Positions 20,507 through 33,179 of a stretch of 64,000 bases of DNA are shown here, piece after piece (position 1 is the stretch's first letter; each line of letters begins with the position of its first letter). Under the pieces are notes generated by a model. That model made no database searches. It was given only the letters and a program-made list of their open reading frames with translations, and was not told where the DNA came from. A program made the position numbers and the translations under genes. The DNA is from Tetradesmus obliquus. Taxonomy: Eukaryota; Chlorophyta; Chlorophyceae; Sphaeropleales; Scenedesmaceae. The DNA lies in NCBI GenBank assembly GCA_030272155.1, contig CP126193.1:6448001-6512000 (forward strand). Reading direction: 5' to 3'.

Positions 20507-23348
20507 TCATGCCAGCAAGACAATAACAGCATATGACATGCCATCAGTTGTGTTGATACGCAGCAGGAAGCAAGAGCCCCTCTTTGCTGCTGCTCGTTTC
20601 GAGGTGTCAAAGTAATAGAAGCCTCTGCCCAGGCTCTTATTGCACACCTCCCCAGACTTTGAGGCACTTGTAGCCAGCCGAATCGCTTGCGCATTCGGGC
20701 CACTTGGGCAGCGAGGCAGCTCCTTGCCAACCCATTGCTCAGAGCTGATCACTCTGGCTGCAGGGCAGATCAACTGCCGCTGGCTGGCTTTGCTTTCGCC
20801 GCTGCTGTTGCTGCTCTCAACAGAGAATGGCAGCGCCACTGTCCTGTTGACATGTGCGATCAGATAGTAAGATGTGTTGCTGCTGTTGCTGCTGTTGCTG
20901 CTGCTGTTTGCCGAGGCAGCAGCCATCCAAGGGAACTCCATATCCCACACACAGCGTGACGTCAGCACACCACTTTGAACCGTAGCCAGCTCCCTAAACC
21001 CCAGGCTCGCAGCACACAGGCAGCGGCTGCTGCTGCCGCCTCTCTTCTCACACTTGCAGCCCTCTGCCTCATTGCAGAGCTTGCTGATACTGCAGGCTCC
21101 ACATACTGTGGTGTCAACTGGAAGCTCGCTGCAGCCACTGCCAGTTGGAGGGCTCCAGGTGCCATTTGAAAGACACGTTGCACTGTAGCCCTCTCCTTGC
21201 CAGCCAGGAACGCACGTTGCACTACAGCTGAGGCCCACAGGAACTCTTGCATTGCAGCTCTGGGGAGCTGTGGCCAGAAACTGCGTGCCATTAAGCAGCA
21301 GCTGCGGCCGCCTGCAGAACTGCGGTTCTGGAGGGAGAAGCGGCCCGCAGGTTGAAACATTGCCGCTGCATGACCCAGGCGATCCGTCATCCAGGGAGCA
21401 GCTGCTTTGCGCCGCACGGAATTTGTAGCGGCAGGTGACTGTTTCCTGTGCAGCTGGTGGCTGCGGGTCTGTTGCATTGAAGCAGCCCAGCTGCTGAACA
21501 GTCCCATTGACTGGAGGAGTGAAGCCAGGCAGGCAGCTGCACACAGCGCCAGAGTCTGTAGCATTGCAAGCCGTGTTTGGTCCACACCCACCTGCCACAT
21601 CACATGCTGTTGCGTTAGTTGTGATGCAGCCCCTGCCGCCAAGGCCGGCAAATGAAGGTGGGCTGTAGCCAGGGAGGCAGCTGCAGTAGATATCTTGCTG
21701 GATCTCCTTACATGCTGTGTTTGGGCCACAGGCAGTGAGAGCATCGCAAGTTGATGACAGTTGCGCTTGTGCAGATCTGGCACGCTGCACTGTGCTGCTG
21801 GCCGTGTTGGTTGGTGGTGGCAGTATGCTTCTGCTGCTGTTAAATGTCAGGCAGAAGTATGGCTCCGCACAGTTGTCATCCCGCACGCCTGCAAAGGTGC
21901 AAGAAACACATGTTCATGGTGTACCTCGTGTCATGTGGATGCATGCGCTTAAACAAGCTTGTTCACATCCAAAACAATGAAGCACCAAACAAGGAGGCAC
22001 CATGTGCCTATTGATGCGGCGTCCTGTCAACGAATGGAAGTATTGCATCGCACAGCCACATCAGAGAAGCACGTAGCTGGCAGGCAATGGCTCTGCCCAG
22101 TCCTGCAGATGAGAAGTTCTAAGTCTACATGCGCTCGTCGCGCATATGCGTATCTCACATAGCAGTGCCAGTGCTGCTACCTTGTTGCTAACCAAACCGC
22201 TATTGAGCCATGCTACCTGCGCTCACCTGACAATGCGTCCACACATGGCGGCACCTGCTCTTGCGTCCTGCAGTCAAAGAGGGGCTCCGCCCGACCCATC
22301 TCAGCAGCCAGGCAGTCATACGCAGCACGCACATTCAGCATGCCGCCGCCCAGCACCCTGCCAGCATCCAGGAACTGCGGCTGCTGAGAGCTGCCAGAGA
22401 TGAGGCAGCGCACCACTTGGGTGTTATTGGCGCTGGGGAAGGCGTCGCGCAGCAGGAGAGCTGCGCCTGCAACATGCGGTGTTGACATGGACGTTCCTGC
22501 AAGGCAGATGGCAACATCAGCAGAGATAGAGCGTCAGGGCTGGTCAGAAGATGCGTATGCGGCAGCACTGTGCGCATGCAACGTCGACAAGGATGTTTCT
22601 GCAAGGTAGAAGGCAACATCAGCACAAGAGCACCACAACTGGTCAGCATAATATTATTTTGGCAGCGGAGCAGCAGCAGCTGCATTGTGCAACAGCAGGT
22701 GTTATAGCGAGAATCATGCACCAAAAGCTGCTGGTGAGCAAGTGGGGCCTTTGCAGAGCTCAGTTTGCTGAACGCATGCCTGCTGTGAAGCTTCCTGCAA
22801 TGAAGCTGTCGTCAAACATGAACAGAAGCTGAGCTGCCACAGGATGCTTGCGCGATGATCGCATGTTGGCGCATGCTGCTGCATCAGCTGCTGTGCAGCA
22901 GACGTGCCGCCTCTGAGGGCCATGTCATATGTCACCCACCATGCAGCATGCTGGCGTGCTGTGAGCACATTGCTGATGCACACATTGACTGCAAGCAATA
23001 ACCCCTGCTTTCCCTATGCCACCCCTGCAAGCCACACACCTGTGAGGGTCATGGTCTGCCACATGTTGCCGCTGCCAAACACAGGCCACGTGGACACTAT
23101 GACTGTTCCTGGCGCAGCGATGCGCACCGCTGCACCATAGTTGCTGCCAGAGACCAGCTGTCCAGCTGAGTTGACGTTGGCGACAGCAATGACGCAGTCT
23201 TCAAGTAGGCATGCAAATGCAGCCAGCAAACGGCACGCTTGTCGTGTTAACAAGAGGGACTCGGTTTGCTGGCTGCTCTTCTGTGGTCTGTTCGGTCGGT
23301 GTGAGATATCATACATTCAGTGATAAGGCCTACTGCTGGCAAACCCTG

Positions 23349-23393
<45 letters not shown>

Positions 23394-26258
23394 CCACACA
23401 CCAGGGAAGTACTCAGCCATCACTGCCAGGTATGAGGCCACATTAGGCTTCACAGTGACACCAAAGTCGGTGTGACATATCAAGCCGTTTAGCAATACAG
23501 CCTAGTGCTGGCAAACCCTGTGCTGCTGCTGCCGCCAACTCAGCTATGCCATGTCGCGTAGAGTGCATGTATTTGTGACTGCTACAGCAAAGCACCCACC
23601 AGGGAAGTACTCTGCCATGACTGCCGGGTAAGAAGCCACATTTGGCTTCACAGTGACACCATCAGGCTGCAGCCCGGCATCAGACATGTCCACGCCAACA
23701 TAGCTCCTGCCTCCCGACTGGCCCAGCTTGCAGCCGCCTCCCACACACACGCCTGCGCAGTGAAAAGCAGCGAGGAGAAGTGCATAGCTGAGTGAGCAAA
23801 GCGTTGGACATGTCCACACCAACATAGCTCCTGGCCCCCGACTGGCCCAGCTTGCAGCCGCCTCCCACACACACGCCTGTGCAGTGAAAAGCAGCGAGGA
23901 GAAGTGCATAGCTGAGTGAGCAAAGCGTTGAACATGTCCACACCAACATAGCTCCTGGCCCCCGACTGTCGCAGGTTGCAGCCGCCGCCCACGCACACGC
24001 CTGCACAGTAAAAGGCAGTGTGGAATGATGAGCAAAGAAAGGTTTGCAGATGTAAAGCAGAGAAACAAGCAGTCCAATTTCGCTGCTGCTGCTGCTGCCG
24101 CTACCGCCACAGCTAGTATTACCTTTGACTGTTGCTTTTTTGAGGGCTGCTGCTGCCACCAGAACTGCAACAGATGAGCCGCTTCGGCACAAATCTGGCA
24201 ACTACATGTAATCAGCTTTCACTACAGAGCATGAGTGTCTAGACGCTGCAGTTGAACAAACTGCCGCATGACGGCTGGCTTCATCAGTCCCAAGCAGCTG
24301 CTGCTGGCTCACCATTGCCAGCTGCCATGACAGCGATGCCATCAGCAGCACAGAACGCCTTCATCGCGTCATAATACAGCTGGTGTGCTGCATCACTGCG
24401 CAGCCCCTCATCTCCCAGGCTCAGGTTTATCACCCAGTGTGTGTTTGTGGCCACTGCATGTGCAATGCAAGCCACAACATCTCCGTCTCGGCCATCTGTG
24501 TATCTGCCGAAGCAGTTGCAGGACGCCACGCTGTGTGCTGCGGGGCCGATGATGCCAGCTATGCCTGCGGGGTCGTCCTGGTTGCGGAAGCGGCCGTGGC
24601 CAGCTGCTATTATGCCAAACACATGCGTGCCGTGCCCTGCACGCAACATCATTGTCTTTGTGAGCATAATGCATTCAAATTACGTGTGCTAGCAGACGCA
24701 CATGTCGCATGTGGCTGGTCTGTCCCGGCTGCAGGAGACACAACACACGCATGCTTGCTACCGCTGAGAACGACATGGAATGCCAGCCGCTGTGTGCAGC
24801 CTCAGCCGCCACTGCTCCACTGACCCATGCCAAGCGCGCCACCCGGCGGCTCGTTGCCGTCCCTTGAGAACGTGATCGACTGGTTGGCTGCCAGCTGCGG
24901 CGCCACGTTGAACTGCCGCAGCTCCACACCCGTGTCAATGACGCTGCCCATGCGTGATATATTTGGTAGCGGAAAATGCTGAGGGCCCAAATCCTGCCAC
25001 AGCTCTGCAGCAGCAGCACAAGCAGCGGTGGGGCAGTGAGGGTGTGCAGTATTGCCACACGGCCAGTTGTCAGCTGCCCTCATTTGTGTCACTCCAATTT
25101 GGAGGGCAACCATACAGTTCAAAAGATGCACAAACTACACGAGCGCGAGCAGCTTGCAGGCATGGCTCCTTGCCGGCGAGCAGTTGCATGGAAACAACTA
25201 TGACAACCAATTAATCGTCTGGCATTGTTGCAGCTGCATTGCAGCATTGCGCACCTATTGTCTTGCTGTGCGTCAAGCCCCAGTTGCTGCATGTGTTTGT
25301 AGCCGCATCGCACTCTGGCGGCAGGTACCGCCAGGAAGTGCTTGCATTGCCTGCTGTCCGCTGCCTCAACGGCGGCTGATGCTGCTGCTGCTGCTGCACG
25401 CCTGCTGTGCTGCTGCTGGTGTAGTATGGCAGCCTGCGTGTCTTCTCCAGAGCAGCGATTGTGAACAGCTGCCCGTCAGCAGTACCTGATGACACAAGGC
25501 AGCCAGCAGTGACAATGCAGCATATCAAGGCAGTATGGTCCTTGAGAGTACCTAGCTGAGCTGTCTGCAGGGTGACCGCAACAGACACGTAGGGCTGAAC
25601 AGAAGCTTCTACGCGGGCGAACGCCCAGGAGTTATGCCAGTTTCAGGTAGCCGACAAGATATGCGTGTGACAATATATGTGTGTTACTGCCTGCTGCTGC
25701 TGCTGCCGTTATGCACAGGCACTGGCATGGGCGGTGTGTCATTGCCTGGCATGGGCAGTGTGTATGGCATAGGCAGTGTGTCGTTGCCTGCTAGTCTGCT
25801 GGCCAAGCTTGTTGGCTGCTCTCGCTGCTTTGAAACGAACAGCTGCCATCTCACCAGTCTTTGCAGCACCAGCTCCAGCACCAGTGCTCATGACGGACAC
25901 AGCAGGCTCAGTAAGCGCTTCTACAGCTGCCTGTGTAGCCGCCAGTGTTGCTGCTGGGCCAAACACATGCCAGCAGGGAACCGGCAGCTGCCCTGCATGG
26001 CTCAAACCTGTTGCAGCTGCTAGCGCTTGGATGCTGGCAACTGTTGCTGCTGAGAGTGCAGAGCTGCGTGTGTGTGTGGTGGGGTTGCAGTGCTGAGGTG
26101 CCAGCCTTGCTATGACCCTGGGAATCTCATCAGGGCCTGCAGTGCAGTGCAGTGCAGCAGCACAGCACACATCATACAACATATATGGATCATGCACATC
26201 ACTGCGGATGGAAGACCGGGGCGGATTGGAGAAAAGTTTACATGTTGTTAGCAGTGCC

Positions 26259-26289
<31 letters not shown>

Positions 26290-26558
26290 TGCTGCTGCTG
26301 CTGATGCTCTGGGTGTCACTTGCATGCACACAGGCGCTGCAAGTCTGTTCAGCCGCAACTATACTGCAGCATACTGCCTTATAATCTGTACACCTTAGTC
26401 CATGATGAGTCCGATCGCCTGCAAGCGTGCAACGCTTGGCACTCACCAGCAGGACTGGCACCAGCAGCAGCATCACATATACGCAGGCAGCACAGGACCG
26501 TCAAAAACAGAGCTAAAATCCATATTGTTACATTGTGTCTGTCTCCGGCCGCTGGCAT
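20507..26558 (-). CDS. Secreted or membrane-anchored subtilisin-like serine protease (S8) with EGF-like and sushi-like C-terminal domains
   Basis: The start at 26558 encodes a basic stretch and a hydrophobic segment (WILALFLTVLCCLRICDA), a signal peptide or anchor, ending at a gtgagt donor at 26447. Later exons carry a possible prodomain (about 26140-25740), then CSNWGL, the catalytic Asp in SVIDTGV (about 24940), the catalytic His in GHGTHVFGI (about 24640), the MAAGNG oxyanion motif near 24315, SNYGAAVRIAAPG (about 23130), and the catalytic Ser in TSMSTPHVAGAALLL (about 22480). The last exon (about 21893-20507) holds two Cys-rich EGF-like repeats (CGPNTAC...CSCLPG) and a sushi-like module. 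The triad is complete, so activity is expected, probably on extracellular matrix or wall proteins. Exact exon borders in the N-terminal third are uncertain. At least two exons have tandem echoes. Confidence 0.85.
22575..22630 (-). repeat. Echo of the acceptor region of the protease Ser-motif exon
   Basis: The stretch around 22580-22630 (gacaaggatgtttctgcaagg and following) repeats 22482-22530 (the exon start and upstream intron) about 98 bp away. The copied exon start no longer encodes TSMST. Confidence 0.6.
23399..23470 (-). repeat. Echo of a protease exon 3' part
   Basis: The minus strand encodes GVTVKPNVASYLAVMAEYFPG, a near-copy of the segment at about 23597-23667. A 14-unit CTG run lies directly beside it at 23351-23392. 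Confidence 0.8.
23684..24003 (-). repeat. Three tandem copies of a protease exon 5' part, 124-bp unit
   Basis: Copies at about 24003-23930, 23883-23810 and 23757-23684 each start after a tgcag acceptor and encode GVCVGGGC(K/N)L, then RSYVGVDM. The middle and 3' copies are nearly identical across the whole 124-bp unit including intron, so at least one duplication is recent. Only the most 3' copy continues into the rest of the exon. Confidence 0.9.
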
Positions 26559-27644
26559 GCCAGCCAGACCAACACGAGCGAAACTGCGTGGCAAGACCTG
26601 CCCTCTTGCAGCAAATGCGGTGTGTTGGCTCCTGCAGTTGGTGTTGATTTGAAGACCAGTTTCAGACGATTAAATTCGGAGTCATTGGTGTCGGCGTGGT
26701 ACTATGAAGACTCTGAGAAGCTCTTCCCAGGGCCCCTGAGTGCGTGATAGAGGCAGCTCTCGAGTTAATTGCGTAAGGTTGAAAGGCTTGCAAATGAGTC
26801 AGGTTTCGACCATGCCTTGGTGCACCCGTTCCTGCACATGGACTGGGGAACGGCACACTACATGCTAGTTGTGCTTGCCGATTGACATTCAGCTGCGAAG
26901 TGATGCAGCAGCGGGTTTGCGGGTGCCATGGTTGATTAAATGTCAGCTATTAGCCATGTCATAGCATGTAGAGGCAATCTGGCCAGGTGATCTGGCTACA
27001 AAGTTCTGCCAGGCTGCTGCTGCTGGTGACATACTGTCGCAACGCTGGGAGATAGGTTTGGGGTGCTGGCATTGACATGTCTTGGTTGATGATTGGCCTC
27101 ACAGTTGGATAAAAGAACCAGCTAATGATACAGCTCACCACAAAGCAGTGATGTGTGTGCACAGTTGCATCTTGATTCCTTGGACAACAGATGCTGCACA
27201 ACTTGGTGACAGCAGCAGTGCAGGGCAAACCACCGAGGAGGTCGGCTTGTTGCTCTCAAGACAGATAAAGCTACCATCAAAACATACAGTCACAGCTGCA
27301 GCTGGAAACATGTATGCGAGGCTCAGGTTGTCCAGGGCACCGGTGTGTACCAGAACCCTGCTACTTTACCTTGTGCACATGCCGCCACGCTGCTGTTTGA
27401 GGTGCCAGCTGCCCCACCATGCAGGCCAATGACCATTTCGCTTTTCAACTATGGTTGCAATCACTGTTCAGACGCAATGAAGATGGACAACGCGTACACA
27501 CCTCGCAGCATCGCTTCGTTCTACAAAACAGCAGCAGCAGGCACACGGAAGCCATCTTAGACATTATATTGTTTCTTTATAGCTCTCTTGCATAGCCCAT
27601 CGCCCCCTCGGCCTTTCTAGCGCATAGGAGGTTCCGTTCCAACC
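26559..27644. promoter_or_regulatory. Divergent intergenic region between protease and antiporter
   Basis: The 1.1 kb between two divergent start codons presumably holds both promoters. No coding segment or clear element was recognised. Confidence 0.35.
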
Positions 27645-28522
27645 ATGGCAACCTCGCTGTTTCTGAGCGTTCAGCAGGACCCTCTCCTGCTCTTCATCAT
27701 GCAGGTAGCTAGCGGGACTAAAGGACTACTGCGCGTGCTCGTCAGTGTCGAGTAGCATCGGCAGCATCGACAGCAGCAGCAACCGTCACTGCCAGTAGTG
27801 CCTGACCACGTGTTTGGCTTGGTATGCTTGCACTGCGAAACCCAGGTGGCCCTCACGCTGGCCCTCACACGCATCCTGGGCAGGCTGTTTAGCTACCTGC
27901 ACCAGCCGCAGGTGAGCAGCAGCATCTTGAAGATGCTGTGCGGCCTGCGCACCCAATCAGTGTGTGACAGCCATGCAGCTGCAGGAAGCTGTCTTACAGG
28001 GACCGCTTGAGGCATGCGGGAGTGCAGAGTTTCCAGCACTCAAACACAGCCAGCACAAACCTACATACAGGCGTGAACTCGCAGCTTTTTTTGTGCATGG
28101 CATGCTTGTCTGTGATGCTCAACCGTCATGCTGCATCACACTTTGTCATATTGTGTTATTAGTTATGCTGAGACGCACATGCCAGGCATGTGCTGTCACC
28201 ACCAGTAGCAGCAGCAGCAGCTTTGACAACAGCAGCTCATGTGCTCGGCTGCCACGACAACAAGCCTGCAGCACTTGTGCCTGCGTGCTGGCATGTCTTC
28301 GCTTGCTTATGGGTGGTGCCATGCTGCAGCCATCACCATCCATGTGGCACAGCACCTGACACGGTACCACATGTAAGAGCTTTGTCACATGTTTCAACAC
28401 AGCTGCTGCTGCTGCTGCTGCCGCTGCTGCTGCTGCTGTGCTTCCTTGTCCTGCCGCAGGTCATCGGAGAGATCATTGCCGGCATCATCCTGGGGCCCTC
28501 AGTGCTGGGCCGCATCCCAGGT

Positions 28523-28560
<38 letters not shown>

Positions 28561-28955
28561 TGCATCATAGCAGCGTGCATTACAACAGCATATACTGCAG
28601 CCGTTCGCGTAATATCATGCAACACGGTAGCATGCAGCACGGCAGCATGCCCTCTAGATCTGCACTCCCTGGTCCTCAGGCCCAACGCTCACCCGCTCCG
28701 TTGCCGTCCCGCAGGCTTCACTGCCACGGTGTGGCCCACCGCAGCCCCCATCGGCGCCTCAGGCACCCCCTACAACAGCACCACCACCTTCTATGTGGTG
28801 GCCAACATGGGTGTCATCCTGTTCATGTTCCTGCTGGGCTGTGAGCTGGACCAGACGCTGCTGGCGAGGCAGTGGCGGCGCAGCGCACCCATCGCGCTGA
28901 GCGCGATCATGTTCCCGTTTGGTGTGGGAGCTGCGGCGAGTGTGTGGCTTGAGGT

Positions 28956-28990
<35 letters not shown>

Positions 28991-29412
28991 TGGCGCTGAG
29001 CCCAATCATGTTCCCTTTTGGTGTGGGCGCTGCGGCCAGTATGTGGCTGGGGGTGGGCAGCAGCAGAAGCAGCAGCAGCCGCAACATGGCGCTGAGCGTG
29101 GTTTCCAGCTAAGACACTGACATTCTCTTTACGATCACCAATGTGTTGTGTCACTGACTGGTCACCAACATGTCACATCAATGGCACAAACTGGTGCCAT
29201 GCCTGATCGCAGCAAGTCAACGCCGAGGGCCAGCCCCCAGACTGGCAGCCCCCGAGCTCCCGCGCCTTCATCCTATTCATGGGCGCGGCCATGTCATTCA
29301 CAGCCTTCCCTGTGCTGGCCAGCCTGCTGAGCAGCGCAGGGCTGCTGGCAGCACCCATCGGCATTCAGGTGGGTCCAGGCTGAAATGTGGGCCTTCTCTA
29401 TAGTTAGGGTGT

Positions 29413-29443
<31 letters not shown>

Positions 29444-31213
29444 TTTTCTGTGCTGGCTAGCGTGCTGAGCAGCGTGGGGCTGCTAGCAGCGCCGATTGGC
29501 ATTCAGGTGGGTCCGGGCTGCAGCAGCAGCAGCAGCGGTCATGCCCTTCACGGGCAGCTGGCTTTTATTGCTGCTGTTGCTGCTGGCGGCCACTGGGTGG
29601 GCTGCACCACAGGCTTATGGCATGATTGGGCTGTACCGGCAGCAGCAGCAGCACTCAAGGTCTCTGCGAGCCAGGCCTGATTGCTCCTCGCTTCTGGCTC
29701 TTCCGACAACCTGCCTGCTCTGTACATGGTGCCTCCGCTGCAGGCGCTGTCATGCGCAGCCATCGATGATGTGCTTGCGTGGTGCGTGCTGGCCCTGGCC
29801 TCCTCCTTTGCCAAGTCTGGCAGTGCCCTGCTGGGCCTGTACACCACCCTCCTGGCAGCAGCATACGTGGCCTTCATGATGGTCCTTGTGAAGCCACTCC
29901 TGGCATTAACACATCGCTGGCTGGCTACAAAAGGACTCGCGCAGAACCGCTACTACCTGTCATGCTTGTTTCTGCTGATGCTGGCGTCGGCGTTTACGAC
30001 GGAGGGCCTGGGTATTCATTGCTTCTTTGGGGGCTTTGTGGCTGGCCTGGTGATGCCCACTGAGGGCAACTTTGCGGAGGAGCTGGCAGTGCGCATGGAG
30101 CTGGTCGTGAGTGAGTGACACGGTGGAGGATGAGCTAATGCGGCCCAGTTGGGGGTGGTTTTGTGTGTGATGGTGAAGCTTTATATTGCACTGCCTGCAG
30201 CTGCATGCGCTTATACTGCACTGCCTGCAGCTGCATGCGCTTAGACTCCGTCCCAACCCGGCGTCTATGGTGCAGCGGGCCTTGATAGTCACTTCTTCTT
30301 CGGCAGCTTCTCTGCAACTGTCAGTGTCTGACTGCGTATGCTTGCGTCCCTGCCCTGCTTGCCCTGCCTGCAGCCGAGGTGTTCCTGCCCCTCTTTTTCG
30401 CCAACAGCGGCATCCGCACCGACCTGGGCTCCCTCTCCTCAGCCCGCCACTGGGGCATCACCCTGGCCATCATCTGCATCGCCTGCTTCGCCAAGTTCAC
30501 GCCGACCTGCCTTGTCAGCAAGCTTGTTACAAAGCGTGACTGGCGCTTCTGTGTGGCGATGGGTCTGCTGATGAACACCCGGGGGCTGGTGGAGGTGATC
30601 GCGCTGAACATCGGACTTTCCATGGTGAGCGTGCTGTGTGATCTGGAAGTGATCTGAGGTGTTGTGATGCGTAGGGTCCCATGCACTGTGTGTTCATGCT
30701 GTGGGTGTTTGCTGTGGAGGTGATCACGGCCAACATTGGGCTCTCCTGGCACGGTCAGGTCCTGGTCTCTTGTTATGCAACCAGTGCTTGAGACCGCTGC
30801 TGCGCTTACAAACATGCATCACCTGCCTGCTTTCAATGACATTGCTTTCCAATGTTTCTGCGATATGTGCTGTGCTGCAGGGCATCCTGAGTCCTCGCAT
30901 GTTCACGATGATGATCATCATGGCCATCGCCACAACCTGCATCACAGCCCCAGCCGTGCACCTCATGTACAGAAACAGACGCGATGAGCTGCTGGGAGGT
31001 GAAGGCACGCTGCCAGCCTGCCAGCAAGATGCGAACGGCAGCGATGCTGCTGCTGCTGCTGCTGCCGGAAGCTGCAGCTCTGCTGTTGCAGTTGGGCGTC
31101 AGGGTGATGATGACTCATCATCAGATGCGTGCGGCGCAGCAGACAAGGGCAGCGGTGGAGCTGCTGTGGCAGTGCAGCAGAGCAAGGATACTGCAAGCAA
31201 CGGCGCGGTGTAG
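27645..31213 (+). CDS. CPA2/CHX-type monovalent cation:proton antiporter
   Basis: Integral membrane exchanger of K+ or Na+ for H+. Eight exons join in phase to 495 aa: 27645-27704, 27846-27911, 28460-28520, 28715-28953, 29249-29368, 29744-30106, 30379-30624 and 30881-31213. Family motifs in order are QQDPLLLFI (N-terminus), VIGEIIAGIILGPSVLG, NMGVILFMFLLGCELD, FMGAAMSFTAFPVLA, AAIDDVLAW (the paired Asp of the cation-binding helix), FLPLFFANSGIRTDL, GLLMNTRGLVEVIALNIG and SPRMFTMMIIMAIATT. About 11 hydrophobic helices are visible. The cytosolic tail after residue ~430 is short, low-complexity and Ala/Ser-rich, unlike the long regulatory tail of plant CHX proteins. Acceptors of exons 5 and 7 were chosen by phase. 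Confidence 0.87.
28526..28558 (+). repeat. CAG triplet run directly after the antiporter exon 3 donor
   Basis: The donor reads gtgag followed by about 11 CAG units. It is the clearest example of a CAG run starting inside the 5' splice site. Confidence 0.92.
28990..29105 (+). repeat. Echo copies of the antiporter exon 4 3' end
   Basis: After the gtgagcagcag donor run, the sequence repeats codons for ALSPIMFPFGVGAAASMWL with a gtgggcagcag donor. A second, minimal copy (atggcgctgagcgtgg) follows. Each unit ends in CAG repeats. Confidence 0.85.
29440..29520 (+). repeat. Echo copy of the antiporter exon 5 3' end
   Basis: Encodes FSVLASVLSSVGLLAAPIGIQ with the same gtgggtcc donor as the original (FPVLASLLSSAGLLAAPIGIQ), about 148 bp downstream. 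CAG runs lie just before and just after it. Confidence 0.88.
30714..30760 (+). repeat. Echo copy of the antiporter exon 7 3' end
   Basis: The stretch ggaggtgatcacggccaaca repeats the exon end (VEVIALNIGLS), about 125 bp downstream, and diverges at the donor. Confidence 0.65.
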
Positions 31214-32440
31214 TGATGTATATGCCTGCAGGCAGTCGTGCGCCTGTTATAGTGAGGAGATGTGTGTGCCACGTGCCATGGCCGGTGCAACACAGTGTGA
31301 CAGGAGACTGGATGTTGGGGGCTTGATCAAGCAGGAAATATGCATGATCAGTGCCCTACGTTCTGGAAGCGCGCCGCTCGCAGGCTGCAAGTCGCAGCTG
31401 CTCAGTTCTTGAAGTGACTCACCGTCCATGCTTATTAATGTGGCTCCTTTTGGTGAGACTTTTTTTTGTCTTGAAGACGACCAGCAGCACTATTTTTGCC
31501 GCTCCATTGGGGCGCGGGGCCGATGGCGTTGATGCTATGGCTTGATGGGTTACATGATGATGATGATGATGACCAGCAGCACCTCAACATGCCCAGATGA
31601 CACGTGCAGCTCTCAACCGACAGCGCCACGTGGCACACATGTAGCGTTCTTAGCGTATGGCATGGATCAGGCGTCAGATGAGCAATCCTAGTCAGCACCC
31701 AAGCAGCGGCTGGCGAGCGACGCGAGGACCTTGCAAATTTGAGCTGAGCTGCTCCGCCACCGTGCTACACAGGCTACAGCAGCTTGACGCATACATTAGT
31801 GCCATGTACAGCCAGTCCCTTTAAAAAAGAAAATGCAGGCACAACACCTTTGCAGGCTGCATGTGCTGCAGGATTTGCAGACTCTGCACGTCTCTGCAGC
31901 TGTGCTTCTGGGCAGTGCATGCAGGCCGGAGAGGCAGCCTGGAGCAAGCATTGCAGAGCTTCCCTCGATCTGGGCTGTTGAGCGAATGTCCAAATGCATG
32001 CACTGTCATGCTGAGGCTGAATCAAGGGACCATGACCGGAAGGAAGCGGTTGCAGAGTCGTCAAACATTCGCAAAACAGCTGTGAGCATGTGGGCAGTTG
32101 TCACATGCATACACATCATGTCAGTAGTGCAACGTCACAGCTTGTGCACGTCTATAAACCCAGCATAGCTGTTATGCTTCCAATTGAACTGTGTCGCCCC
32201 ACCAACTAGGTACCTCAGCTGCGCACACTTGATGTTACTAACAGCTGGCGAGGCATGTTGCTGTAATACATTTTGAGCGATTCAGTCAATGCTAGAGCAA
32301 TCTTTGTCGTGCCTACATTCAAATAGACATACTCTGCTTCAGCGCAACTTCATACTCGCCCAGTCAAGCCAGCAGCTGGCACCTTGGACTTGTTGATTCG
32401 TGCCACAGGACTCGTAGCCGTCCAATCGCTCAATTTCGTG
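31214..32440. other. Intergenic, no gene recognised
   Basis: Contains a (gat)n run at about 31555-31573. Parts near 31680-31745 resemble 34925-35030, so a short dispersed repeat is likely. No supported coding region. Confidence 0.4.
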
Positions 32441-33144
32441 ATGAAGGATCAACAGGAAGAGGTGATCCAGCGTAAGACCGCCGCTCCCGAGTCAGAGGCA
32501 GAACAGGTGAGCAGCAGCAACTCGTTCTGCATGCAGCAGTCTGCGCACGAGGCGCCCGATCACGCTGCCCTTGTTGCATGCGGATTCAATCTGACCACGG
32601 TTCTAAATGATGCCCCAGGCGCTGCGCACGTGCCCTGCCTTGTACCATACATACTGCTGCTCTTGGTGACACAGGGTGTGCTGCTGTTGATGCTTCCTGC
32701 CGTCTGTTCTCGACATGCTGTTCTGTACACTGACAGGAGGCAGCCTTCAGGGCGCAACTATGATAGTTGCGGGCAGTGCAGCAGTGCGGTGTGCGCAACA
32801 CAGTAGTGTTCGACGCCGGACCTGGCAGCCACTGCTGCGACAAGAAATATAGGTGGCTGCGCAGATTTACAGAGAGCCTCGACAGCTTTGCACAGTGGCT
32901 GCCGAGGCATGCAGGGCTGGTGAAGAGCATCACAACAACATTAGGGTGCGAGCCTCCTACGCGGCCGCACACTGATCACGTCGCAGAAGCACATCAGCTG
33001 CTCCTGCAAGCCCTGCAGGCGGCAAAACATGCGCCAGCCTTGGGCACAGCAGCAGCAGCAGCAGCGGCAGCAGCAGTTGCAGCAGCTCCGCCAGCAAACA
33101 GTAATGCTTGTCCACGCAACAACACACAACAGCAGCAGCAGGAA

Positions 33145-33179
<35 letters not shown>

